Origin: Bacteroidetes oral taxon 274 str. F0058 | GTDB taxonomy: Bacteria; Bacteroidota; Bacteroidia; Bacteroidales; Paludibacteraceae | DNA length: 64,000 nucleotides | Direction: 5' to 3' | Assembly (NCBI GenBank): GCA_000163695.1 | Contig: GG774889.1 | Span: 4,560 to 68,559, forward strand | Part shown: one piece after another, positions 35,935-44,183 of the stretch | Layout: each line of letters begins with the position of its first letter | Position numbering within the stretch: the stretch's first letter is position 1 | Translations under genes and position numbers: made by a program | Notes under the pieces: generated by a model | Seen by the model: only the letters and a program-made list of their open reading frames with translations | Database searches by the model: none | What the model was told of the DNA's origin: nothing

Positions 35935-35999
35935 CAATGGCGAACTTGTTTGGAGGCGACATCCCATATAGTAAAGTATAAAACAATGATATAAAATAG

Positions 36000-36650
36000 A
36001 TGGGGAAAAAAGAATTTGAAAAATATTTTAAATCTCAAGTAGAAACTCTATTTGAAAAATTTAATTCAACTCAGATAGTTATAGACTATTCTAAGAATAT
36101 TGCCAATATAAAGTTTATGAATGAATCTGTCGGGAAAATAGAATTTAATTTCCTAACAGGAAGACAATTGTCAATGGGAGCCATAGCGAGTATATTCATA
36201 ACTGCAAATATCTTCGGAGGGGAGATCTGGAAAGAAATTTTAGAAAGTACTGAGTTTAGAAAAAAGAGCTCCAATATTTACACCAACTACTTGTATTCTT
36301 TTTATTCATCTTCATCTCAAAATCATCTTTTTAAGGGTTCCAAAACAGACTTCTTTTCGTCTGACAATATAGAAGAGAAACTATGTGGTTTTTTCGACTT
36401 TATTTCCAAAGAATTGTTAAGCAAAATATTTAACATCCTTATGAAAAGAGCAATGGCAATAGATGAAATACTGAATACCCCCCATTATTATGGGCAACCT
36501 GAAATATCAATGCTGTTGTTGTGCAGAGATAACCCCCAAGAACTATCGTTATCAGCTATTGAGAAAGATAAAAGGTTTCTAAACTCATCTGATATTAATA
36601 AGAGAATTTGGGAAGAGAATAAAACTATTATTTTTTCAAATAAAATATGA
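36000..36650 (+). CDS. Putative orphan immunity protein, 216 residues
   Basis: A lysine- and phenylalanine-rich helical protein (MGKKEFEKYFKSQVETLFEK) with LSMGAIASIFITANIFGGEI and MLLLCRDNPQELSLSAIEKD. No membrane helix long enough to be certain. It follows two small Rhs core fragments and no toxin domain remains. Family not recognised. Confidence 0.45.
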   Translation: MGKKEFEKYFKSQVETLFEKFNSTQIVIDYSKNIANIKFMNESVGKIEFNFLTGRQLSMGAIASIFITANIFGGEIWKEILESTEFRKKSSNIYTNYLYSFYSSSSQNHLFKGSKTDFFSSDNIEEKLCGFFDFISKELLSKIFNILMKRAMAIDEILNTPHYYGQPEISMLLLCRDNPQELSLSAIEKDKRFLNSSDINKRIWEENKTIIFSNKI

Positions 36651-36663
36651 GTACACTTTAAAA

Positions 36664-36897
36664 ATGGACATATATAAGGAATCTATAAATTTAGCTGAAA
36701 ACTTAAACAAATATGGGCACCAAGTTATCTCACAAGAAATATTTGATGCCATTAATTATAGTTCTACAGGGACGGAAGCACTCATGCGAATAAGATTTGT
36801 CTTAAAAGACTTTTTAGGTCACGATGTAGATAGCAACTTTCAGCTTTTAGAAAGAGTAAAGAATGTATTGAACAAAATCAATGCAATGATAGATTAA
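36664..36897 (+). CDS. Putative small immunity protein, 77 residues
   Basis: An all-helical protein (MDIYKESINLAENLNKYGHQ, then RIRFVLKDFLGHDVDSNFQL and a final amphipathic helix). It follows the 216-residue gene by 13 bases and resembles in size and layout the 78-residue immunity protein at 25737. Family not recognised. Confidence 0.48.
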   Translation: MDIYKESINLAENLNKYGHQVISQEIFDAINYSSTGTEALMRIRFVLKDFLGHDVDSNFQLLERVKNVLNKINAMID

Positions 36898-37169
36898 GAC
36901 GACCTGAAAAGAGAATACCTGCGCGATGGCCGCTGGCGGGTGGTAATCCAACACTGTATGGTTGTGTTTTCGACCCTAATAGTTGGGTGGATGTGTTAGG
37001 GTTGAGGTGTAAAAAGATTGTTATTGGAGAAGGTATGGATAGAGTAAAAAGTGCAGCAAAGCGAGAAATAGGACGCAGTGAATTTTTATATGAATACAAT
37101 ACTCCAGAAAACTATCGTCCTGAAACACCACATACAAATAGGAGTCATAAATTAGAAGATAAAACTTAA
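36898..37169 (+). pseudogene. Displaced Rhs tip with truncated VIGEGM-type toxin
   Basis: The frame carries PLAGGNPTLYGCVFDPNSWV and DVLGLRCKK, then the toxin start IVIGEGMDRVKSAAKREIGR. It ends in a different-looking tail (YNTPENYRPETPHTNRSHKL). VIGEGM.RV..AA is the N-terminus of a known recurrent tip, so the rest of that domain appears deleted and replaced. Confidence 0.5.
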
Positions 37170-37259
37170 ACCTTCAAAAAATAACATATTAATTTATCAC
37201 ATAAAGAATTTGCAAAACAAATAAATAGTTCGTAATTTTTTAAATCAAATAATATAAAT

Positions 37260-37826
37260 ATGAGGACTGAACCAACGAAGCAACAAAAGGAATTGTACAA
37301 AAAAATAGCTCCAATATTAGGTGCCGATTCGAAAGTAATTGAATATGGTGACGACAGTAATACAAATAGCATTTATATTTTGAATTGTCCTGACCCCATT
37401 GATAATAAAGTTATGTTTTATTGTTCTATTGGGTTGTTTGAGTATCTGATAGATGATAAAAGATATGAAATATTGATGGCTGGGTATAGTAAATATGATA
37501 CTATACCGAATATTTTAAGTACTTGTGCATTTTTTGTAATCAAGAATAACTGGAAATGTACATATGGAAATGTTTTTGAAACATTAGTAGAAATGTATTG
37601 TAAAAATACGGAAATGAAACATATTCTGTTTACCTCTCCATTTTTATGGGAAGATAAGTTGGTTGATTTTAATATTGAAGGAAAACCTATTTACTTTGTA
37701 TTGGCTATTCCTATTTCAGATAAAGAGTTGGAATATAAAAACAAATTTGGTACAGATGCTCTCGAGACATTATTTGAAAAAGAATCGATTGACATTTTCG
37801 ATATTAATAGAAAATCGATTGTATGA
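37260..37826 (+). CDS. Suppressor-of-fused (SUFU)-like immunity protein
   Basis: A 188-residue protein with features of SUFU-domain immunity proteins: a central FCYCSIGLFEYLID-like strand block (here MFYCSIGLFEYLIDDKRYE), hydrophobic strands KPIYFVLAIPISDKELEY, then TDALETLFEKESIDIFDINR ending KSIV, which matches the conserved SUFU C-terminus. SUFU proteins are established immunity proteins of polymorphic toxin systems. It is the last gene of the array and is followed by hairpin copy 4. Confidence 0.62.
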   Translation: MRTEPTKQQKELYKKIAPILGADSKVIEYGDDSNTNSIYILNCPDPIDNKVMFYCSIGLFEYLIDDKRYEILMAGYSKYDTIPNILSTCAFFVIKNNWKCTYGNVFETLVEMYCKNTEMKHILFTSPFLWEDKLVDFNIEGKPIYFVLAIPISDKELEYKNKFGTDALETLFEKESIDIFDINRKSIV

Positions 37827-37907
37827 TTATAAAGGTAATGCTCCGGATTGGGAACTCTGATTGTAACAACCAGACAACCAATCATATATTTTTCTATACA
37901 CAAGCGT

Positions 37908-37934
37908 AAAGGCAGGGATATTTTCCTTGCCTTT
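37908..37934 (+). repeat. Array hairpin repeat, copy 4
   Basis: Same 11-bp stem as the other copies. After it the similarity fades within about 40 bp and no Rhs tip follows, so this copy marks the right end of the array. Confidence 0.78.
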
Positions 37935-38021
37935 TGCTGTTTTACACCTAAATCCAATGGAAAAATGTTATGATAATCGGGTAAAATGCCTGCGTAGTGG
38001 GAAATCGATCCAAATCCCCTT

Positions 38022-38041
38022 CTCTCTACCGATAGTTTTTT
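38022..38041. repeat. 20-bp direct repeat, left copy
   Basis: CTCTCTACCGATAGTTTTTT is identical to 42346-42365, and both are preceded by a run of C residues. The two copies enclose the restriction-modification genes exactly. Confidence 0.75.
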
Positions 38042-38233
38042 ACACCTGGCTGTAACGGTTCGGGACTATGAGAAGTTGGCGGAATGCGAGCGAGTAGCTT
38101 TCAATATACCACTAATGTTTATACGAATCAAAAAGTTTGCATCTCGCACTAAATCAGCCACTTCACACAACCTATGTTGCCTGCTGAAGTTGTTTAGTCT
38201 TCTTTCAATTCAAATTATTTCTAAATTCTTCAA
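38042..38233. other. Spacer at left end of the restriction-modification cassette
   Basis: No gene supported. It contains GAAGTTGGCGGAATGC (38072-38087), a near copy of the sequence at 5406-5421, suggesting a dispersed intergenic repeat. Confidence 0.4.
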
Positions 38234-39769
38234 TTACTTGGACTGTATAGTTTTCCATATCCCATCCCTGAAGTTGTTTGATGTTAAAGTTATGTCAATA
38301 AATTCAGGAATGGAATATGGTTTTAGATTAAAACTCTGGTCTTTGATTTTGTGCCGAACAATAGAATAATCGTAAAACTCTTTTGTGTCTTGATGAATGA
38401 TTGGGGCTATAAATGAAAGATACTTTGAAAGATAATTATTGATTTTATTGTCTTCCAAAAAGTGTCGGATTACTGACGTTGTTTCGCTGTTTAGTTGTTG
38501 GGTTTTATTTCTGATTAAAGTTACTTCAATCAACCAATACAGTTTCTTTGAGTAAACCTCAATATCTCCTGTGTTTCCAGGTGCGTGTGAAATTGGCAAC
38601 CCCATATAATCGGCTTTATAATTTGGTCTTATTGCAAATTTTTTACCATATTTTAACGCCAAAATTAAACTCAAATAAAATTCCAATTTCAAAGGCTCTG
38701 CAATGTATTTGAATGCAGGAATAATGTTTTTTGATGTTCCAATATAACCAATACTTTCAACAATTTTTTCTTCGTCAAGTTCATACATTTTTATAATTTC
38801 CGACACTTTTTGAACATATTCAACGCCATCTTTTTCAACTACTTTTTCTCTATGTTCGCTAACAATTTTAAGTAACTGATTATTATATGTTTCAAGTTTT
38901 GTAAAATATGAACTCGGAATTTCTTTTTCTTTGTCTGTCAATTCAACATTTACCGAAAGTAAATCGTTTATATAATCATCGTTTGCAATGTTTCGGTAAA
39001 TAAAAACTTTACCTCTGAATTGAATGGACACAAAACCTGTAATAATCAAAAGACGAAGGACAACATCGGGATAATCACGCAAAATCGTCTGTGTTTTTAA
39101 ATTTGCACCATATTTAGCTCTTAAAAATGTTTCAACTTCTGACAACTCACCGAAACTGTTTTTATCGATTATTTTAAGAAAATCTTTTACATTTCCGTCA
39201 TTGCTGAACGTAGAAATAATAAACTGTTCATAAGAAATACGCTCACGCTGTTTCAAAACTTCCAAAATGAATTTGAAATAGTTAAAATCGTTTGAAACAT
39301 TGCGATATGGCGAACGGCGATTGTATTTCATTGCCTGAATTGAAAACGCCTCTTGTTCGTCAATTTCGTTATCTATTAGCTTTTTGGCAATTTCCGAAAA
39401 TTGAAGAGGTTGTTGATATTGAGCCAAAACAAATCCCGTTTCCGACAGAGTTCTAACATAAGTCCAAAACCGAGATTGATACCCTTGCGGAAAACCGCCA
39501 TCCGCTCTGCGTGTGCTATTAACAGCAATTACAGCATCCGAAATACTCTCAATAGTTGAATTTTCATCAATTTGAACACCTCCACTTGATACAATCCCCT
39601 TCAAATACAATGAAGAAACAACCTGTAAAAGCATTTCGTCATTCAACGTCTCATTGATAAATGGCGAAATTGCAGTTAAAATTCCTTTGTATCGTTCAGG
39701 ATTTCTAACAGCAGTTTCAAAAGCCATTTGCTTGTATGTTGCTACTCTTTTTATCTTTCTATCTGCCAT
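38234..39769 (-). CDS. AlwI-family type II restriction endonuclease
   Basis: A 511-residue protein starting MADRKIKRVATYKQMAFETA. The C-terminal part has SHAPGNTGDIEVYSKKLYWL followed by IEVTLIRNKTQQ and TTSVIRHFLED, matching the PD-(D/E)xK nuclease core of AlwI-type enzymes, which recognise the asymmetric site GGATC and cut outside it. Its ATG shares one base with the stop of the second methyltransferase (TAATG). The site specificity here is unknown. Two adenine methyltransferases next to it fit an asymmetric site needing one enzyme per strand. Confidence 0.65.
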   Translation of the reverse strand: MADRKIKRVATYKQMAFETAVRNPERYKGILTAISPFINETLNDEMLLQVVSSLYLKGIVSSGGVQIDENSTIESISDAVIAVNSTRRADGGFPQGYQSRFWTYVRTLSETGFVLAQYQQPLQFSEIAKKLIDNEIDEQEAFSIQAMKYNRRSPYRNVSNDFNYFKFILEVLKQRERISYEQFIISTFSNDGNVKDFLKIIDKNSFGELSEVETFLRAKYGANLKTQTILRDYPDVVLRLLIITGFVSIQFRGKVFIYRNIANDDYINDLLSVNVELTDKEKEIPSSYFTKLETYNNQLLKIVSEHREKVVEKDGVEYVQKVSEIIKMYELDEEKIVESIGYIGTSKNIIPAFKYIAEPLKLEFYLSLILALKYGKKFAIRPNYKADYMGLPISHAPGNTGDIEVYSKKLYWLIEVTLIRNKTQQLNSETTSVIRHFLEDNKINNYLSKYLSFIAPIIHQDTKEFYDYSIVRHKIKDQSFNLKPYSIPEFIDITLTSNNFRDGIWKTIQSK

Positions 39770-40731
39770 TATGTTGTTGTTTCAAAATTAATTTGTTTTT
39801 GTTTTGGGATAAAAACTTCGGGCTTATAATTTGTAACTAAAACTTCATTAAAAACTTTGTTCGAATTATCGTGATAACTTATATAATTACTTTTTATCCG
39901 ATAACTATTGTATTGCTTCGCCCAATCGATAAACAAAGTGTTTTCCTTTCCTTTGTAATGGGTTACATTTGAAATTGCAAATTTAATGTTTTTTTTATTA
40001 AGACTATCAAGCGTTTGCAACAGTTCATTTTCGGTTTGTTTGTCCCAAAGTTTGTTGTATTCGCTGAATGTTATTAAATAAGGCGGATCTAAATAAACAA
40101 GATCATTTTCTTGATAATTAATTGAATGAAGAAAAACTTTAAAATCTAAATTATGCCAAGTTAGTTGTTTTGTTTTGTTTAATTTAAAATAATCGGAAAG
40201 CGCATTAAAAACATTTTTATTAAAATCCACATTTCCCACAGGTAAATTATAATCGCCTGCACTATTGAAACGCAACATTCTATTAAAACCATAAATCAAA
40301 AGCACATATAAAACAGCAGTATTTCTTTCTTTTGATTGGTTATAATCGGTTTTTAATTTATTAAAATTTTCTTTGTTGAAATGGGCATAGTAAGTTTTTT
40401 TATACTGTTCTTTAAGCTCAATAGGCACAATATCTTCTTCATAAGAAAAGGACAAATTATATTTGCGGATAATTGAAAAAATTAAATTGTAAAATTCACT
40501 TTCTTTTTCGATAAATGAGCACAAAAACTTATGAATATCAATAACATTTTTGTCAATATCGTTCAACAAATACCTTTCTGCTTTAACATTAAGATATACA
40601 GAGCCACCGCCAACAAAAGGCTCAATGAATTGATTGATAGTGGCAGGAAAAAGAGTTTTTATTTCCTTTATTAGTTTATGTTTATCACCAACATAAAAGA
40701 GAGGAGAACGATTTATTTTTTCTTTTTTCAT
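39769..40731 (-). CDS. D12-class DNA adenine methyltransferase
   Basis: A 320-residue N6-adenine methyltransferase of the Dam/D12 class. FIEPFVGGGSVYLNV (about residues 35-49) is the S-adenosylmethionine motif I, and LVYLDPPYLITFSEY (near 210) contains the catalytic DPPY. The N-terminal PLFYVGDKHKLIKEI is typical of the class. Its start lies 47 bp inside the 3' end of the upstream methyltransferase gene and its stop overlaps the endonuclease start, so the three genes form a tight operon. It probably protects one strand of the recognition site. Confidence 0.88.
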   Translation of the reverse strand: MKKEKINRSPLFYVGDKHKLIKEIKTLFPATINQFIEPFVGGGSVYLNVKAERYLLNDIDKNVIDIHKFLCSFIEKESEFYNLIFSIIRKYNLSFSYEEDIVPIELKEQYKKTYYAHFNKENFNKLKTDYNQSKERNTAVLYVLLIYGFNRMLRFNSAGDYNLPVGNVDFNKNVFNALSDYFKLNKTKQLTWHNLDFKVFLHSINYQENDLVYLDPPYLITFSEYNKLWDKQTENELLQTLDSLNKKNIKFAISNVTHYKGKENTLFIDWAKQYNSYRIKSNYISYHDNSNKVFNEVLVTNYKPEVFIPKQKQINFETTT

Positions 40732-42055
40732 CTACTTTGGTAATAAATAACAACTCTTTATGGTCGTCAAATTCAGTTTTTCCTGTATTGAAAAAGCGAT
40801 GCGAACACTCAAAAACTTTTGTATCTCCGCACTTATTCAAAATGTTTTTAATTTCTTCTAATTTAATTTTATTTTCGGAAGAATGACTTTTTGCATTGTA
40901 AGTATTGTTGTAAGAAACCACTAAAAACCTTGCATTTAGCTGATAAACAAGGTTTTCAAATGCATTTTTTGCTTTGGTAGTGCAGTAAAGACTGCTATTT
41001 TCGGGTGCGGGTTTTAGAGCTATGCCGTAAAGTTTGGGTTGGTTCCATTTTACAAGCGTTTCGTACAAATGATAAAATCTATTATATTGTCTTGAATTGT
41101 ATGGTGGGTCAATGTAAACCAAATCTGATTTTATTTGTTTGGCGAGTTTGTTGGCATCTTCGCGGTAAATTTTAACATTTTCAAAATCTTGTGCATCAAT
41201 CAAACGCAATCGCAATGGCTGTGATTTTATCGGTTTTTTGATGTATGCGTCAAAGTGTCCGACTGTATTAGCCAATTTGTCGATATTATAAATCAGCGTG
41301 GCTAAAAGTATATTGTATTCTTTTTTAGAAAGTTCTGGTTTTAAATCTTCAATATCTTGGCGTATATATCCTATTAGTTTTGCAGTATTATGTTCATAGA
41401 ATTTTCCGCCAAAATTTTCTGAAAAATAATTTTCTTCAATCAAATCAACGTTTATTGTGTTGTAATTGGATATAATATCGTTTAATTTCTCTTTGCTCCA
41501 ATTACCTTTTGCAAAAAATCCGTTGTAAATTACATTATTTGCGTACAATATATCATTGATAATTATACTATTATATTTTTTTATCGCTTGATTTGAAATG
41601 GAAGCTGTTCCCGCAAAAATATCTACAAAAGTGCCAATATTTTCAGTTTCTTTATCTATCAAATCCATTATCCAATCGGTAAGTTTGGCTTTACTGCCAA
41701 TGTATCTGCGACTTTCTAAAGATATTGGTTTTGGGTAAATCGTATCTTGGAATAACTGAATGTATTGATTCCCGTATTTTATTTTATCTTCGGCGACTTT
41801 AAGTGTTTCTATGGCAAATTCCGGATATTCAAAAGAATAAACAATTTTGTCGCTTTCACGCTGAATAATCAATGCTTTGTTGTCACAATTGTAAAATTTA
41901 GCCAACTTTTGCAACTGCTCAACAGTAGGCAACCGCTTACCGTTTTCAATTTTGCTCAACTGTGTTAAATCAATGTCTAATACTTGCTGAACTTCTTGCA
42001 AAAGATGTCCTTTTTCCTCTCTTATCTCTTTTAGTATATGTCCGATCGTGCGCAT
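40685..42055 (-). CDS. D12-class DNA adenine methyltransferase fused to an XRE-type HTH domain
   Basis: A 456-residue fusion. Residues about 5-62 are an XRE/Cro-type helix-turn-helix (LKEIREEKGHLLQEVQQVLD, then LTQLSKIENGKRLPTVEQLQ). A linker follows, then a D12 methyltransferase from about residue 113: RRYIGSKAKLTDWIMDLI, FVDIFAGTASISNQAI (motif I) and LVYIDPPYNSRQYNRFY (motif IV). The fused HTH suggests it represses or times its own operon, as separate controller proteins do in other restriction-modification systems. It is the first gene of the operon, with a promoter -7 element at 42080-42087. Confidence 0.88.
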   Translation of the reverse strand: MRTIGHILKEIREEKGHLLQEVQQVLDIDLTQLSKIENGKRLPTVEQLQKLAKFYNCDNKALIIQRESDKIVYSFEYPEFAIETLKVAEDKIKYGNQYIQLFQDTIYPKPISLESRRYIGSKAKLTDWIMDLIDKETENIGTFVDIFAGTASISNQAIKKYNSIIINDILYANNVIYNGFFAKGNWSKEKLNDIISNYNTINVDLIEENYFSENFGGKFYEHNTAKLIGYIRQDIEDLKPELSKKEYNILLATLIYNIDKLANTVGHFDAYIKKPIKSQPLRLRLIDAQDFENVKIYREDANKLAKQIKSDLVYIDPPYNSRQYNRFYHLYETLVKWNQPKLYGIALKPAPENSSLYCTTKAKNAFENLVYQLNARFLVVSYNNTYNAKSHSSENKIKLEEIKNILNKCGDTKVFECSHRFFNTGKTEFDDHKELLFITKVDEKRKNKSFSSLLCW

Positions 42056-42079
42056 ATTTTATTTTTTGACTTCAAAGGG

Positions 42080-42087
42080 CAAAATTA
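42080..42087 (-). promoter_or_regulatory. Promoter -7 element for the restriction-modification operon
   Basis: CAAAATTA on the plus strand is TAATTTTG on the minus strand, an exact TAnnTTTG match 25 bp before the HTH-methyltransferase start. This short leader places the likely operator region of the fused HTH nearby. Confidence 0.6.
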
Positions 42088-42345
42088 CAAATAAACTCTA
42101 ATTATTCGCACAAAAAATCATTTATTTCTGTGTATAAAAAAACAACTAATTTTCATTCAACGCACTACCGCCGCTACACTTGCAGGCAACTTTTAGGCGT
42201 ATAGATTTCTGTACCAAAATTATACCAAAAATTTCAATAGTACCAATGATTTTATATGAAATCCTAGCAACACTCCAAACAAATCGCTGTTACACAGCAA
42301 AATTAAACACATGTAATATTGCTTGAATGTTCAAGAGAATCCCCC
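42088..42345. other. Spacer at right end of the restriction-modification cassette
   Basis: A 258-bp stretch without a gene. It is AT-rich and holds a small cluster of TACCAAAATTATACCAAAAA-type repeats near 42213-42233, and nothing else I can name. Confidence 0.4.
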
Positions 42346-42365
42346 CTCTCTACCGATAGTTTTTT
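42346..42365. repeat. 20-bp direct repeat, right copy
   Basis: Identical to 38022-38041. It lies just outside the terminator of the neighbouring acyl-CoA dehydrogenase operon. Confidence 0.75.
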
Positions 42366-42378
42366 GAAGCAAATGGCA

Positions 42379-42416
42379 AAAAAACGAGACAGTGTACTAT
42401 CGGGTAGTACACTGTC
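42379..42416 (-). terminator. Rho-independent terminator of the etf operon
   Basis: GACAGTGTACTA (42388-42399) and TAGTACACTGTC (42405-42416) form a perfect 12-bp stem with a 5-nt loop. On the minus strand it is followed by TCG and a run of seven T residues. It lies 27 bp after the acyl-CoA dehydrogenase stop. Confidence 0.88.
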
Positions 42417-42442
42417 TGCTTATAAAGTATTATGAGAATATT

Positions 42443-44146
42443 TTACTTTTTGTAATACTCCAAATCCTCTATCTTGAAATTGTCGATATAGGCTTTTATC
42501 TTAGCTATCTCAGCCTCACCGTAGCGAACATAAACTTCTGCCGAAGTTTTATATTGCTCGTCGATAGTAGCGTCTCTGAGAAGCAGATAACCGAATACGC
42601 AGTGCGAAGCAGCCTCTACCAGACGACGTGCCATAAAGTCGAGCAAATCGGTATTCTTAGCCTCAGCTACCTTGCCTGCCAACTCTTCGTAGACATTAGT
42701 CATAGCTATCAGACGTTGCTTGAGCGGATTGAGGCATTCGCAGTATATCTCCTGTTCGTATGTACGTATCTGAGTGAGGTATGTACCTGTCGTAACGTGG
42801 CGAATAGCAGCAATGACCTGCAACTGAGTAGTTCCCTCGTAGATATTGGTGATACGTGCGTCGCGTGTGAGGCGTTCGCAGGCATAGTCTTTCATATATC
42901 CCGAGCCGCCGTGTATCTGAATACAGTCATAAGTATTCTGGTTGGCAAACTCCGAAGCCATACCCTTGCCCATCGGAGTGAATGCATCGGAGAGCTTAGA
43001 ATATTTCTTCATCTCCTGACGCTCTTCGGGTGTAAGCTGGCGTTCGCGGGCAATATCTTCGAGAGCCTTGTAGACATCGACAAAACGAGCCGTCTCGTAT
43101 AGCATAGCACGCGACGCATCGGCTTTGGCGCGTATCAGAGAGAGCATCTCGTACACAGGCGGGAACTCTATGATGGCTTTGCCAAACTGTCGGCGTTCGA
43201 GAGCATAGGCATACGCCTCGCGGTAAGCAGCTTCCGACAGTCCTGTCGATTGTGCTATGATACCCAGACGAGCACCGTTCATAAGCGACATAACGTATTT
43301 GATAAGTCCCAGACGGCGTTCGCCTACGAGTTCGGCTTTTGCGTTTTTATAGACGAGTTCGCAGGTAGGAGCTCCTTTGATGCCCTTTTTGTTCTCGATA
43401 CGACGCACGTCTACGCCTCCGTTGCGTTTGTCGTATACAAACATCGAAAGCCCGCGTCCGTCTTTAGTACCCTCTTCGGAACGGGCAAGTACGAGGTGAA
43501 TATCGGAGTCGCCATTGGTGATGAAGCGTTTGACACCGTTAAGCCGCCAGCAGTTCTCTTTTTCGTCGAAAGAGGCTCTGAGCATAACAGCCTGCAGGTC
43601 GGAGCCTGCATCGGGCTCTGTAAGGTCCATCGACATCGTTTCGCCCGCCGATATACGCGGCAGATAACGTTGATGTTGATCAAGGCTGCCCGCCTCGTAA
43701 AGCGTCTCGGCACAGTCTTGCAGCCCCCATACGTTCTGGAACGAAGCGTCGGCACGCGAAATCATATCGGCAATCATCACATTGACAGTGATAGGGAAGT
43801 TAAGCCCGCCGTAAACACGCGGCAGGGTAACACCCATAAGGTCTGCCCTACGCATTGCATCGAGGTTTTGCGATGTGCCTCGGGCATAGGTAACGCGGTT
43901 GTTGTGCAACGTAGGTGCTTCGTGGTCGACGCTCTCTGCATTGGGAGCAATGATGTCGCCGCATATCTCGCCGGCTATCTCGAGTACCTTGTCGTAACTG
44001 TCGATAGCATCGGCAAAATCTATCGGTGCGTAGTCGTATTTACCGCGGTCTGTATAGTTTCTCTCTTTTAGCTCCACTATGCGTTTCATCAAATCATTTT
44101 TCAGATTGAGCCTCAACGCAGGAGTATCTATATAAAAATTTGCCAT
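42443..44146 (-). CDS. Acyl-CoA dehydrogenase, long form
   Basis: A 567-residue flavoenzyme that oxidises an acyl-CoA or, in reverse with reduced ETF, reduces an enoyl-CoA. The flavin/substrate signature is MSMDLTEPDAGSDLQAV (about residues 170-186); IHGGSGYMKDYACERLTRDA and ITNIYEGTTQLQ (near 440) are also present, the YEG glutamate being the usual catalytic base. It is longer than the usual 380 residues because of a C-terminal helical extension (about 460-567), as in the P. gingivalis homologue next to etfBA. It is the last gene of the operon, 38 bp after etfA. Participation in butyrate-type fermentation is inferred from that relative. Confidence 0.9.
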   Translation of the reverse strand: MANFYIDTPALRLNLKNDLMKRIVELKERNYTDRGKYDYAPIDFADAIDSYDKVLEIAGEICGDIIAPNAESVDHEAPTLHNNRVTYARGTSQNLDAMRRADLMGVTLPRVYGGLNFPITVNVMIADMISRADASFQNVWGLQDCAETLYEAGSLDQHQRYLPRISAGETMSMDLTEPDAGSDLQAVMLRASFDEKENCWRLNGVKRFITNGDSDIHLVLARSEEGTKDGRGLSMFVYDKRNGGVDVRRIENKKGIKGAPTCELVYKNAKAELVGERRLGLIKYVMSLMNGARLGIIAQSTGLSEAAYREAYAYALERRQFGKAIIEFPPVYEMLSLIRAKADASRAMLYETARFVDVYKALEDIARERQLTPEERQEMKKYSKLSDAFTPMGKGMASEFANQNTYDCIQIHGGSGYMKDYACERLTRDARITNIYEGTTQLQVIAAIRHVTTGTYLTQIRTYEQEIYCECLNPLKQRLIAMTNVYEELAGKVAEAKNTDLLDFMARRLVEAASHCVFGYLLLRDATIDEQYKTSAEVYVRYGEAEIAKIKAYIDNFKIEDLEYYKK

Positions 44147-44183
44147 ATCTTAGTTTTAAAATTTTTATTAAACAAACAACAGA

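Noticed and set aside
38076..38369. 97-residue plus-strand frame at the end of the restriction endonuclease gene
   Set aside because: More than 130 bp overlap the well-supported endonuclease on the other strand and no family motif is present.
43250..44071. Long plus-strand frame opposite the acyl-CoA dehydrogenase
   Set aside because: It is the antisense shadow of a strongly conserved enzyme; its residues show no domain.
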